Below are positions 11,115-23,180 of a DNA stretch of 64,000 nt, piece after piece. The number at the start of each line of letters is the position of its first letter. Position 1 is the first letter of the stretch. Where the stretch lies: the NCBI GenBank assembly GCA_029255685.2, contig CM055315.2, positions 28,401,501 to 28,465,500 on the forward strand, written 5' to 3'. Under the pieces are notes generated by a model. That model was not told the origin of the DNA. It did not search any database and saw nothing but the letters and a program-made list of their open reading frames with translations. This stretch comes from Silene conica (lineage: Eukaryota > Streptophyta > Magnoliopsida > Caryophyllales > Caryophyllaceae). Position numbers and translations under genes: made by a program.

Positions 11115-11614
11115 TGGTAAAATTTCTACCGGGTCGAGTTTATGTGATGCGGGTCAAAGTGTCAACCAATATGAAGATCTTACGTATAAACGAATATAAA
11201 GAACAAAAGAAATAAAGAATGACGCAAGAGGTTTTTGGTGACGCGGAAAAACCCAATGAGGGAAACAACCGCGGGGGGAACGGAATCCCACCAATATTTT
11301 TACTATGATCGAGTGATTTCACTGCTTTGTATGAGTACAAGTGCTTGCGTAAGTAGTAAAGTTTACAACATGCGAACTGAATGAATAAAAAATGCCCTAG
11401 TCTTCCCTTTTATAGCTGCGGATTTGTGCATAACCAATTCTGTTCTGGTCCTGGTTTGTAGGAGGGAATGTAGGGGAATATCCCTTTACGGTTTTGACCC
11501 ATTCTCCTACTCCAACGACTCTTTTCTGCGTCTGGTCTGCTCCTGTGGTGGGCTGCTTATGCCTCTTATTTATCTTTGGGCCCAAATAGCGAGATGTGAA
11601 TTTTGGGCTAAACA
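11115..11614 (-). repeat. 3' LTR of the Retand element
   Basis: 500 bp, almost identical to 29221-29724. It is bounded by TGG..AACA on the plus strand. The adjacent 11615-11630 stretch is, on the minus strand, the purine-rich GAAATTTGGGGGAAAT expected for the polypurine tract. Confidence 0.95.
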
Positions 11615-11860
11615 ATTTCCCCCAAATTTCAGCCTGGGTTGGCTTTTCAATTGGGCTGGAATTTATTCTGCCTCTGAGAATTCTGGAGTTTACGTGGGTA
11701 GTTGGGGAATTGATGTAACCGCCCACAGCCGCATTTTCCTGTCCCACTTGTCCTCTCTTGCATTAACTGCTTGTCCCCTCAACATTTACTACTTCCTTTA
11801 CTTTAACCTTTCACCTTTCAAATTTGAATTTACTTTCAAATTTCATCCACTTGCTTCCCT

Positions 11861-11868
11861 TATAAATA
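11861..11868 (+). promoter_or_regulatory. TATA box of the antisense gene (candidate)
   Basis: TATAAATA on the plus strand, followed by a strongly pyrimidine-rich leader (CTTTC and TTTCTT runs, 11890-12000) and an ATG at 12019. The layout resembles a plant Pol II core promoter and 5' leader. It lies outside the LTR and points opposite to gag-pol, which suggests an independent promoter for the antisense gene. Confidence 0.6.
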
Positions 11869-12617
11869 CCCCTTTTAACCGTGTTCTTTCACTTTTACCA
11901 TCTTCAAAAATTCACTTTCTTTCTTTCTTTTCTCACTTTCTTTACCATCTTCTTATCTTTCTTACTTTCCTTCTCCGCTGTAAAAATTCTTTCACTGCTT
12001 TTCTTTTAATAATTCATCATGTCTGCTCCCGGATCTTCTTCCGCTACTCCTTCTACTACACCTGCTCCTGCTGGGTCTTCTGGATCTACCCCTGCTTCGG
12101 GGGACTATTCTGGTCCTTTCCCTTCGCAGGGGTTGCTCGCTGCCAAACATTTATGCGACTCCGCTTTCAACGAGTCCCATGCTTCTCTTATCAAGATTCG
12201 GTTCGGATTCCCGGATGGGGTTGTCTATCACTTCCCTCTTGCTGGCGAGAAGGCCGACTTTGAGAGGGAAAGATGGACTTGTCTCTACGAGTATCCTTTC
12301 CGTTTGGGTCTGAGATTCCCCTTCCCTGGTTTGATTGTCGATTTCCTGAAGTTAACCAAGCTTGCTATGTGCCAGATTGCTCCTCATGCATGGAGGATCT
12401 TACTCAGTATTTGTGCTTTGAACCGTGAACGGGGGATGAACATTGGTTTGGCTGATTTGGGGCAGTGGTTCACTCCCGTTCTCTGGGTCATTCTCAGTGT
12501 ACCATCCGTAGCCATGACAATATGCCCTCTGCTATTATCTTTTCCACCACTCCAGACGATAGTAAGTGGTTTACCCGCTTCATCTCTGTCAAGATTGACA
12601 CCCTACCTTATTCTCCA

Positions 12618-13921
12618 TGATAGGTTTAACTAGTTGCTCATAAACTAATTTAGTCATACTAACAAAACCCTTTAATTAACTCTTTAATTAATTTATTAAT
12701 AAACTTGTTTATTGATCTTATGCATGCTAATATATGCGGAATAGGGAGAAAGCGAACCCTTACACACGGTCCAAGCTTGGCAAGGATGATCCTCCAAAGT
12801 ACCCAAATTAGAATACCTCCTTTAAAGATGCACCAAGACAAACCCTCAATGAACCGAAACTTTGTATGCTAGACTAGGAATCGGATTCTTCCTTAAACTA
12901 ATTCTAATCACTCTTATTAGAATTATATTTGAATACTACTTTTAGTATAATTTTTATTATCTTATAATAAGTATTAGAGGTTAAAATAATCTCTCCTTAC
13001 TTGTGTAGAATTTCGGCTAGGGTAAGAAGAAGAAAGAATGAATGTGATGTATCATATATATACATCTACCCTAAGCATGCTTATTCTAATTAAGACTATT
13101 TAATTTGTTTAAGCATGCAACATAGGGTGAAGGGTAGCCGGCCATGGGGAGTGTCAAAGAGGGAACAAATTGCATTCTCAAGACACTAGGGTGGTTACTA
13201 GGTTAGTGTTCTCTAGGCAACACATTAAACCAAATGATTAATGGTGTTATTAACAATTAAAACACCTCACACTATCCCTCACCATAACCGGCTATTAAGT
13301 CCATAAAATGGACTTAATTTTACAATTTTGTCAATTGTATAATTTGTATATAAATGTGACATCTTACATGTCACAATGTAATATTATACAATTATTTTAT
13401 CTTAAAATAAATATATAAATATTTATCGTATAAATATTATAATTAAATAAATCCTATTTATTAATTGACAAGTAATTCGAAATTACAATTGTAAAATGAT
13501 TATTTATAATTATCGTCAATACGATTTACAACCTTTGTATTAATTATAACCCAATTCATTCTAATTTTGATATAATGAAATATCGTTTAATGTTTAACAA
13601 TTGACACGTTTCAATTTTAAACATAAATCTTACATTAAGATTTAACCTCTAATTTCTCGATATACGAGTTTAAGGAATATGATCAAATCGTATCAATATA
13701 CATTTGATCATTTTATTAATTAAGGGAATTGTCCTAAAGGTGTGACCTAAAGGGATCAACTGACCACCACCGTCATACGACAGTAATGTCAAACTCTAGC
13801 TAGCCAATCATTACCGATTAATGTTGGTCAGTTGACTAATAATTCGTATCATCCCTTGCGCATTCTCGTTATGAGATTTAATTACGTGATCGCACTATTG
13901 TTGAGGACACATTTCCCAACA
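12618..13921 (-). repeat. 3' LTR of the gag-only element
   Basis: 1304 bp, the same length as the 5' LTR and nearly identical to it. On the minus strand it starts TGTTGGGAAATG and ends CCTATCA. A TATATATA stretch near 13058-13067 may be its TATA box. Confidence 0.95.
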
Positions 13922-13932
13922 ATCTCCCACTT
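13922..13932 (-). other. Polypurine tract of the gag-only element
   Basis: On the minus strand it reads AAGTGGGAGAT, immediately before the 3' LTR, the classical copia plus-strand primer. A second copy of AGTGGGAGAT lies about 50 bp further in (near 13975-13985), followed by different sequence; it could be a duplicated tract. Confidence 0.85.
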
Positions 13933-16343
13933 GTCCTCGACAAGTGTGCGTCACCAATTCTCTTGTCCTATTACAATCTCCCACTCAATGCAAGCTGTCT
14001 CTCTAAGGTCGTACTTGCATTCGATCATATCATGAGTGGTTTCCTCGATCTGGAGAATAACTGTCTGACCGGAATTATCTACCATAGATACCTTCCGAGC
14101 GTGGCCACGCATTTCCAGTTAACTTCTCCTCGAGTGGCCCTGAGATTTGAACAACCCTGACAAGGGGTGGACAATTTCTATCGCACTACTTCCTTCAACT
14201 AGTCACAGTCAGTTACAACCCAAAGCAATCCCATTTGACTCCAGTTACGAAAAGTCGTAGAGAATGGATCAAAGTCATGCCTAAACTGTACCATCTTGGG
14301 AGAGTAGTCTTTAGTCTAAGAATTGACTCACAAGAATACTATAGCAGCTCTTGCCACGACCCGGCTATAAAATTTCCAGAACTCTATAAGCGGTCACATT
14401 GCCCGACAGAGTGTCTCTTACAGTCTGCCTATGTGATCGACTAGTCATCACATATGACTCTATGGCACTTGAACTTGCCATCAATCGCCTCACACTCTAG
14501 TCGGTTTGAGACGTCACCTCATGTAAGCGGCTAGGGGCTATACTAAGTCAATCCAGTTCACTTATGGGGTTCAATATTGTCTCTTACAACCCATTTGGAT
14601 TCTGACAAAGTATCTTTTATCTTGAGTTAATCATAACTCAAATGATGTTGTCATGCAACAATAGTCTATACTATTATATTGCATTCGATGCACAATCATC
14701 TATTTGTATTAGTGTTTTGGGAATAACCCTTTATTCATGATTGCAAAACTTACAAATTTTGGTCTCCTTCCTTCTCATATTATCCCGTATAATATGATTC
14801 TATTTGAGTACATTTCTAGAACTCTTTCTAGATTTTGAGTTTCCTTTCCAGAGGAAAGCTCCTATTGTTATCTTATAACATGTGACGTATCGAAATACTG
14901 GAGGGATTAGGGCATCACTCCTTTTGTCACTTATGTACTGAAATCTACATTGTAGTTTATTTATGATTTCATCATTCTTAATAATTTTCACTCATCTTGG
15001 CTATATATAGCATATCAAATCAATTTGATATCTAATGGGCGACCTTTTATTATCCATATAATAAGCCTTCCCGTTTAAAACTCATCATCACATGATATAA
15101 ATTATTTTGTTCATTTAAATTTAGAACCTCTTATTCTTTATCTTAAAGAATCACCCATTCTCTCTAAATGGTAGGTTTAAATTCTTATTGAACATCGCTC
15201 CCACTGAAAACAATATCTCTAAATTTAGAACCTCTTATTCTTTACTCTTAAAGAATCACCCATTCTCTCTAAATGGTAGGTTTAAATTTCTTACAAACAT
15301 TGCTCCCACTAAAACAATAACTTTCGATGTCTTAAATGAACCTTTCATTTCTTGCATGTTAAACTGTTACTCGAATCATACCTTTAGACACACTTGACTG
15401 AGATGATTTCTCTTCTATTATCTTATAATCATAGAAAATCATTATTTTAAGGAATCGTTCTTGCCTCCGAATAGATAGATGATATCTCCTCTATTATCTT
15501 ATAATCTTTGAAAAATCACTATCCTCATGGAGCCGATCTTCCTTCCGAATTCATACGGGGTTTCTCACTGAAACAATGAACATAAAGAACCTTTCTTTCT
15601 CCGAGTGTCCTCCCGTAGTTTCTTCAGTGTCTTTATAGGTTTCTTCTTAAGATCCCTTTCAGGAATCTTCTCTAATATCCTATAGTTATATCATTGGTTT
15701 GTAGGTCGAATATTTCTCCCACTCTATCCTTTAAAATAACCCTTATTTGTACAAGGATAGCTTATTTCGATTGAACCAATGTATAAAAGCTTATGGTATG
15801 ATGATTACATTCTTATTTTCACTTAAAATGAAAATCTTATAATGAACTAATATAGTCTCATTTTGATTGAAAGTATCTCATGGGGTGTAGTTCTCCGTTT
15901 TAATCAACTCTTTGATTATTTTATACTTGATCGTATCAATCTTTATTGCGTGATAAAATCACTATTATTCATGTTTAAACAAGGCATGCATTATTTGAGA
16001 AATCAAAACATTGATTAAGAACAAAAGTAGTGACTCGGGTTGAAAACCAAGTCACCAATATCCAAAATTACAACCATTGTTTCAGGATTTTAATCCTTGT
16101 CTTACAAGAAAATAAATTGTTCCATAAATAAATGCAAAATATGAAAGAAGACGATATGAAAATTAGAGCCTAGCTCTTCAAGTCTTCGATCATTTGGATG
16201 CTACCGGAGCCATCCAAGTAAGGAACCTCAAGCTTCCTTCTCCTTGCCCTTATCATTATTAGGGGGCGGCCCTTTAAAACAATTAAAAAAGGTAAACATC
16301 AACACATTTGTATCACTATACATAAGTTGATAAATGACATGAA
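13933..16343 (-). other. Non-coding internal region downstream of gag, with duplications
   Basis: 2.4 kb where pol would lie in a complete copia, but no protease, integrase or RT motif is visible in any frame. It contains a tandem duplication of about 103 bp (about 15113-15215 and 15216-15320), keyed by AATCACCCATTCTCTCTAAA. It also has a repeated TCTATTATCTTATAATC segment (about 15411-15560). The CTCCCACT motif recurs through it. Confidence 0.6.
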
Positions 16344-17252
16344 TTATAAACGAGAATTATTACCTACGGCGGTTGCCTTCCCATTTTTGAGATCACTTAA
16401 GTATTTGGGGCAATTTCGCTTCCAATGACCGATCCTCGTGCAATAATGGCACTTGTCTTGCTCTTTAGAAGACGAGGTGGAAGCGCCTTTCGAAAAGGAC
16501 TTTTCTTTGGTCGCCTTGGGCTTGAACGTTTTCTTGCCCTTGCCTTTCGAGGCATTTCTTTTGAAGCTCGGTTTCCCTTTCTTTTCGATGTTTAAAACAT
16601 CCTTGGTGGAACTTTCATGAAGTCCCATGTCCCTTTCAGCTTGGATGAGCATCTTATGCAACTCTTCCAATGTAGTCTCTTGGTTTCGCATATTGAAATT
16701 CACCCGGAATTGAGCATATGCCTTAACCTTATTGAGCGAGTGAAGAACTCGGTCAATAATAAGATAATCGGGTACATCAACATCTTGAGCTTTTAGAGTT
16801 TCCGCAAGCTCAACGAGTTTGAGCACATGAGGGCTTATCTTTTGCCCTTCCTTGAATGTAATGTCAAAGAAGGCGGAAGCCGCCTCATATTGAATCACCC
16901 TTGGAGTTTGCGAAAACATGGTCGCAAGCTTGGTGTAAATTTCATACGATGTGGTCAACTTAATCATACTCCTTTGGAGATCCGGTTCCATGGAGAAGAT
17001 GAGCACATTCTTAAGAGCGGAAGACTCTTTCATGTAGGCTTCATAGGCCTCACGAGTCCCAACCGCGGAACGAGCGGTTGGAGTGGGAGGAGCGGCTTCG
17101 GATAGGTAACGACTCTTATCGTCACCTTGAGCGGCCAAAAGTAATTGCGCATCCCAATCCTTAAAGTTTGAACCATGCTTATCGAGTTTACAACGATCCA
17201 TAAAGGATCGGAGCCATGATACGTTAGTGAGAGGTGGAGCGTTGGTTGCCAT
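16344..17252 (-). CDS. gag: Copia Gag with UBN2 core and CCHC zinc knuckle
   Basis: A 302-codon uninterrupted ORF. Residues about 20-190 form the UBN2-like copia capsid core. It has W-x-L-R-S-F-M-D near the N-terminus, then an NVLIFSMEPDLQ helix, a YEIYTKL segment, and LVELAETLKAQDVDVPDYLI, which is typical of this domain. A lysine/serine-rich basic linker (about 215-265) leads to one zinc knuckle, CHYCTRIGHWKRNC (C-X2-C-X4-H-X4-C), about residues 270-283. In this family Gag forms the cytoplasmic virus-like particle and packages element RNA. The ORF ends with no protease attached, so maturation and reverse transcription must come from other copia elements. I chose this ATG because the MATNAPPLTNV start is typical and no upstream in-frame coding is seen. 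Confidence 0.92.
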   Translation of the reverse strand: MATNAPPLTNVSWLRSFMDRCKLDKHGSNFKDWDAQLLLAAQGDDKSRYLSEAAPPTPTARSAVGTREAYEAYMKESSALKNVLIFSMEPDLQRSMIKLTTSYEIYTKLATMFSQTPRVIQYEAASAFFDITFKEGQKISPHVLKLVELAETLKAQDVDVPDYLIIDRVLHSLNKVKAYAQFRVNFNMRNQETTLEELHKMLIQAERDMGLHESSTKDVLNIEKKGKPSFKRNASKGKGKKTFKPKATKEKSFSKGASTSSSKEQDKCHYCTRIGHWKRNCPKYLSDLKNGKATAVGNNSRL

Positions 17253-19694
17253 AGTCGATGTTGAAAATTAAACTACAATAATAAAAGGAAAACAACATCA
17301 CATTAAATTCCATAATTTTAAACTAGAAACTTTAACAAGTTTAGTTATGTATTTACTTAATGATCTCTTACCCAATTAAGTAAACAATCCCGAGACCCAA
17401 ACCCATACTAATCCGGGCACGGTGTAGCCGATTCAACCCGTATCGGTATAGTTTGGTGGATTAACCCTTTAATCGATTCTACTCTTAGAACTCTCGGTCG
17501 ACAATTTTCTAAAAATCGTCTTTAGCCCGAACTTATTGCAACTACGGTTACGAATACTTTCGTTGAGATCAACCAAATTTCAAGGTGTAATCTTATTACC
17601 CCACTTACCCAACGTGACAATTTTAGTACCCCGGTGTAGCCGAGCCTACGTTCTTGTGAAGAAGGGATTCATGGGTCCGTACTTTTTGGTAAGGCTAAGT
17701 CTCAATGTTTATATGTAAGAGATCTAGTCAAATTATTATCTATCTCCGTTTAAGTGAACTAAGTCGGTGAATTATCGATAAAATAAAAGACTGGGTCGAT
17801 TAAATCGAAGATGCATGATACGATATACGACGATTTGGCTATGAATGCAAACATATAAAAGCAAAATAAAAGCATAAAATAAACCCTAGTATGGCCTTTC
17901 CTAGAAAATAAATAACAAAGTACAAATTCGGAAACCAACTCCTTTGGTCCCTTGAACTTCACGCGGCACGCAATTCGAGGCAAACACCGTCTTGTCGGAA
18001 CTCCTTTCCGAATGGCACCGTCTTCAAGGAACTCCGGATTTTACAAATATTACAACTTTTCTAGTCTACTTTATACATTATAAAATAGAAATAAATTACA
18101 ATTGGGTGATACGAGATCACAAAATTACAACTGAATCGGTAACCCCTTACATTACGGGAAATACCGATTTAAAAACTAAGGCCATACTAAGTAAATTACA
18201 TAATTCCCAAAATTACGTAAAATAAATCATGACATTCATAATATAAAATATGCAATGCTTATATAAATATGAATTAACATGCAAACCCTAAGCCAAATCG
18301 TCCTATTTAAAACACTCATTTAAATAGTTATCGCAAACCTCGGTTTATGGAATCGCGTGTTTTAACGTTTAACAACACTATGCATTAAATGAAACGGTTT
18401 TCATCCTTAAGTTAATCATCCCAACTCTTATAGGATCCAAAATTTAGTCTTACTCAAACTTTGAACATGACTTAACTTAATATAAATCAATATTGATCGG
18501 TATTACTCGGTTTTACGGGAAAAATAATATAAAATTCAAAAGAGTCATTAAAATTTCGAAAATTCAAAATTCAAATTTTGAAAATTCCAGAATGTTCTTA
18601 AAATTTTCAGAAAGTTAAAATATTAGTATTTTATACGGTTTTAATATTATTTCGAAAATAACACGTAAAACGAGCATTTTAAGTCGGAAAATTCAATAAT
18701 TAACTTCATAAATGCAAATTAAATACTAATAATATTCTTACACTTTCCAAAACACTTTAAGAACACAAAATGGACAGGAAAAATAAATTACACACTGCCC
18801 AAGCCGAAACTTTAAATTAAAGACTCCTTTTATTTAATTTTAAATGCTACCTTTAACAAAACAAAATTAAATCAAATCAAATCAAATCTGAAACTTTTAG
18901 CTCCCAAGATAATTTTCATGATGAACATATCATATATGACTAATATGGGTTACATTTTTCGGCCATTTTAACAACATTTGCAAATTTTAACGATTTACGT
19001 CATATATCATACGATTTTAACCTTTAAAATTATTTCTCAAGCATAAAATAAGATAAAATTCTCGAAAATTTTATACATGCTGGAAATAATATATATGACA
19101 TCGTGTTAAATTTTTATGGCCAAATTCAAACTTAAACTATTAAAGTCGAAATTATGTCACTAATTACCCGATTTTTACACTAAAAATCTATAATATTGCA
19201 ATATTTGAGATAAATTTCTGGAAAATTCATCATAAATTTTAAATATTGCATGTGACATCCTCATCAATTTTTATAGTCAAATTCACAATATAACTATTTT
19301 AACCCATTTTTATTCATCTTATTGCATTTTAACACTTAAAATTCATATCACACGATTTAAAGGTCCATAATTTACGAAAATTCATATTCACATTATAGAA
19401 AATACATGTGATATCATACTGAAAAATCTCGGCCAGAAACTTATTTTAACTATTTTTTCCCAAAATAAACATTTTTAACCATTAAAACATATAAAAACCG
19501 AGATATAACATACCAATAATCAATATTCATGCAAAAAAAAATATTCCAAACATTCTAAATCATATTAGAAAACAGTAGGTATCATGCTAAAATTAATTTC
19601 GTGCATATCATATATCAAAACGAAAATATCAATTTTATTTTGTTATCACTATAACCCGTAAAAACATAACCGGAAAGCATGCAAACAACCCATT
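17253..19694 (-). other. Long untranslated leader of the gag-only element
   Basis: 2.4 kb between primer-binding site and gag with no convincing coding. The half nearer the primer-binding site (18300-19690) is extremely AT-rich, with repeated AAATTTTCGAAAATTC-type strings. The half nearer gag (17300-18230) has repeated CCGG/GTAGCC segments. In other LTR elements such leaders carry packaging and dimerisation signals; here that is only inference. Confidence 0.5.
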
Positions 19695-19706
19695 GCTCTG
19701 ATACCA
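19695..19706 (-). other. Primer-binding site of the gag-only element
   Basis: The minus strand reads TGGTATCAGAGC, complementary to initiator tRNA-Met, three bases from the end of the 5' LTR at 19709. Confidence 0.93.
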
Positions 19707-19708
19707 AT

Positions 19709-21012
19709 TGATAGGTTTAACTAGTTGCTCATAAACTAATTTAGTCATACTAACAAAACCCTTTAATTAACTCTTTAATTAATTTATTAATAAACTTGTT
19801 TATTGATCTTATGCATGCTAATATATGCGGAATAGGGAGAAAGCGAACCCTTACACACGGTCCAAGCTTGGCAAGGATGATTCTCCAAAGTACCCAAATT
19901 AGAATACCTCCTTTAAAGATGCACCAAGACAAACCCTCAATGAACCGAAACTTTGTATGCTAGACTAGGAATCGGATTCTTCCTTAAACTAATTCTAATC
20001 ACTCTTATTAGAATTATATTTGAATACTACTTTTAGTATAATTTTTATTATCTTATAATAAGTATTAGAGGTTAAAATAATCTCTCCTTACTTGTGTAGA
20101 ATTTCGGCTAGGGTAAGAAGAAGAAAGAATGAATGTGATGTATCATATATATACATCTACCCTAAGCATGCTTATTCTAATTAAGACTATTTAATTTGTT
20201 TAAGCATGCAACATAGGGTGAAGGGTAGCCGGCCATGGGGAGTGTCAAAGAGGGAACAAATTGCATTCTCAAGACACTAGGGTGGTTACTAGGTTAGTGT
20301 TCTCTAGGCAACACATTAAACCAAATGATTAATGGTGTTATTAACAATTAAAACACCTCACACTATCCCTCACCATAACCGGCTATTAAGTCAATAAAAT
20401 GGACTTCATTTTACAATTTTGTCAATTGTATAATTTGTATATAAATGTGACATCTTACATGTCACAATGTAATATTATACAATTATTTTATCTTAAAATA
20501 AATATATAAATATTTATCGTATAAATATTATAATTAAATAAATCCTATTTATTAATTGACAAGTAATTCGAAATTACAATTGTAAAATGATTATTTATAA
20601 TTATCGTCAATACGATTTACAACCTTTGTATTAATTATAACCCAATTCATTCTAATTTTGATATAATGAAATATCGTTTAATGTTTAACAATTGACACGT
20701 TTCAATTTTAAACATAAATCTTACATTAAGATTTAACCTCTAATTTCTCGATATACGAGTTTAAGGAATATGATCAAATCGTATCAATATACATTTGATC
20801 ATTTTATTAATTAAGGGAATTGTCCTAAAGGTGTGACCTAAAGGGATCAACTGACCACCACCGTCATACGACAGTAATGTCAAACTCTAGCTAGCCAATC
20901 ATTACCGATTAATGTTGGTCAGTTGACTAATAATTCGTATCATCCCTTGCGCATTCTCGTTATGAGATTTAATTACGTGATCGCACTATTGTTGAGGACA
21001 CATTTCCCAACA
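19709..21012 (-). repeat. 5' LTR of the gag-only element
   Basis: 1304 bp, near-identical to 12618-13921. Its outer edge CCCAACA (plus strand) abuts the CTCCA target-site duplication, beyond which the Retand antisense gene resumes. Confidence 0.95.
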
Positions 21013-22524
21013 CTCCAGACTATATTTTTGCTGCGTGGCAGCCTGTGGAAGGTACTGGCTCTGCTCTTGGCGTTTTGATTTTCCTGGCTCTATTTTCTTT
21101 TGTCTTTTTTCTGATAGCTTGTTAGTTTCCTCAGGGCGTCACCTAGCTAAGCTCCCTGATTCCGCGGATCCCCCTACTTCGAAGGCCAAGCTCCCGGACC
21201 TTCCTGCCGAGGAGAGGACGTTCTCCAAGCTGGTCCGAGATTCTGCTGTTCTGATGGTAAAGAAGGAGGGTACGGTATTTTTGATTTTTTGTTTTCTTTG
21301 GGTGGATCTGCGCTTAGCCTGCTCTGATTTCTGCTGTTACCTTTTCAGGCAAGCCCGGAGTTGATGTAAGCAGGGTGATGCAGCTACGTAGGAAAATGTT
21401 GGCTTCTGGGGACGCGGGGTCCTCAAAGAAAAAGAGAATGGACGTTGTTGAGGGGAGCCCTGCTGGAGCTGGGTCCAAGGCTGCCCCTATTGAAGTTGAC
21501 AATGTTGATCTGGTCCAGGAACCTGTCCCTGAGACTCCCTATGTTGATCCATCTCCTCTTGAGATCCCTCCCACCATTCCTACTCATGGCTTCAAGCCTA
21601 TACTGGAGCAGCTGCCTCTGTCATCCTCTGGAGAAGGTTCATCTTCTCCTGCTCTGCGTTTGGATCTCCCAGTGGATTTTGGTGGGTCCAGAACTAATCG
21701 CTGGCCTGCCTTGGACTCACTGCTTTTCCCCGCCTCTGCCTCTATTATGTAAACTCGTCCTTTCAAGGATTTGATCAGACGTACCGCGGAGGTTTCCTTT
21801 GAGGTAACCTTCCTTTTTCTCTTCCCCTTTTTTCTTTTCTTTCTTCTCTTTTTTTCCTGACCTGGTCTGGATTTCCAGGTCCTCGAGCTGTCACTTTGTG
21901 CCAAGCGACAGAGTGAAGCCTTGTTGGCTGAACTTCACTGTACGAAGGCGGCCCAATCTGAGGCTCTGAGGAGGAGGTAGGAGGTGGAGAGGATGCAGGA
22001 GGCCCTGGCGAAGAAGGAGCGGGAGTTATCGGAGAAGCTGAGCTTGGAGGAGGCCTTGAGGGAAAGTTTGCGGCAGGCTGTTGAGCGTTCTCGCCGGGAT
22101 GTGGCTATTGGTCAGGAGATGCTCAAAGCCCAGGAGGAGGCTTCTCAGAACCAGCTAGCCGTGACGCACTCTAAGCTTGAGAGGGCCTTGACTTCAGAGG
22201 CAGATCTGGTGCTGAAGGTGGAGGCTCTGGAGCAAAAGAAGGCTGGTCTGCAGAGGGCGTAAATTGAAGCTGTTGCTTATACTGCTGCTGAGACCCGGAT
22301 AAAGTGTGTCCAGGAGTTCCAGGAGGGTAACCACACCACGTGGGACTTAGCTGCTTTGGAGAAGGCCTTTGCCACTGACTTTCCCGAGGGGTTAAACATG
22401 GACCTGATCTCTGATGATGACGAGGAAGAAGGTGGGGTGGGGTCCCAAGATGCCGGAGAGGAGGTGAACTCTGACCCCACCGATGTTGATGTTGCTGCTG
22501 CTGGGCCTACTCCTGACGAGTAGG

Positions 22525-23180
22525 TTAAAAATTTGTCTGCTTGGCCCTAATACGGGCGTTTTAATATTTTGTTTTTTGAACTTTGGATGCCCCTGCGTGG
22601 GCTTAATGGTTGTAACTTTTTGCTGCTGGTCCGGGTGGACCAGTAAAAACAATGCTGCTTTGGGGCTGCCTTGGGCAGCCTTTCTTTTAATCGTATGATC
22701 CCCGTTGTATGGGGTTTTGCTTTATCTGTTGGTTTCTTGCCGTTTTTCTGGCGTTTTCTTTTGTACATGCATGTTTCGTTTGTGTTTTGGCCATCGCTGT
22801 TTTGGTGTGCTGGCCTGGTGTTTTATATACCCATCCCTATACTAGGGTGCCAGACTTGACTTAGGTTCTCCTGCGATCAGTGCAGATTTCCTCTTTAGGT
22901 CAGTCCACTAGGATAAGTAAATTCTGGTCCAGAAAATCAGTGATGAATTTTTTTTTTTTTTTTAAAGACTTAAAAGTTGAAAATGCACTAAGGCTTGAAA
23001 TTATAAGGCCTAGACTACTAAACTTAGGTTTTTAAAAAATATAAAGGCAAGATGACATTCTAAATTTAAGCTTATAGAAAATATAAAGGTAAGACAAAAT
23101 TTTAAGCTGAACCAGAGTAAACCTTATACAAAGTAGAACCTGAGGTCTAAGGGAGCTGCTCTGATCTGGTGGAGGCACCT
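22525..23180. other. Spacer between convergent antisense gene and pol
   Basis: The antisense gene (plus) and pol (minus) converge here. It contains a T-rich tract (22947-22964) and TTTTAATATTTTG-like stretches that could serve 3'-end formation for either transcript. No further gene is visible. Confidence 0.45.

Larger units (their letters stand above)
12618..21012 (-). mobile_element. Gag-only copia element (TR-GAG type), very young
   Basis: An 8395-bp LTR element with perfect target-site duplication CTCCA (12613-12617 and 21013-21017). Both LTRs are 1304 bp and I count about three differences by eye. That implies an age near 0.1 My at the usual plant LTR rate, younger than its Retand host. 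Its strand order is 5' LTR, primer-binding site, a 2.4-kb non-coding leader, gag (16344-17252), 2.4 kb non-coding, polypurine tract, 3' LTR. I see no protease, integrase, RT or RNase H. This matches the TR-GAG class of non-autonomous elements, which keep only gag. It looks structurally whole for that class. Confidence 0.93.
12019..22524 (+). pseudogene. Antisense extra gene of the Retand element, split by a copia insertion
   Basis: Some Tat-lineage elements carry an extra ORF antisense to gag-pol, downstream of pol; this is one. The N-terminal part (12019-12617) starts MSAPGSSSATP. It has a Ser/Thr/Pro-rich head and then an aromatic-rich domain (YEYPFRLGLRFPFP, then QIAPHAWRILLSICALN) as in plant putative transposon proteins. 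The middle is acidic and proline-rich (about 21375-21750). The C-terminal part (about 21980-22260) is a Glu/Leu/Arg-rich coiled coil, and an acidic tail ends near 22524. Coding-like blocks are separated by pyrimidine-rich GT..AG stretches near 21052-21134, 21270-21348 and 21804-21878 that look like spliceosomal introns. The copy is interrupted by the gag-only copia (12618-21012) and has other breaks. Its function is unknown. Confidence 0.75.

Noticed and set aside
11424-12263. 279-codon plus-strand ORF
   Set aside because: It runs from inside the Retand 3' LTR through the leader into an overlapping frame of the antisense gene. Its composition is Phe/Leu/Ser from pyrimidine-rich leader sequence, so it is a chance frame.
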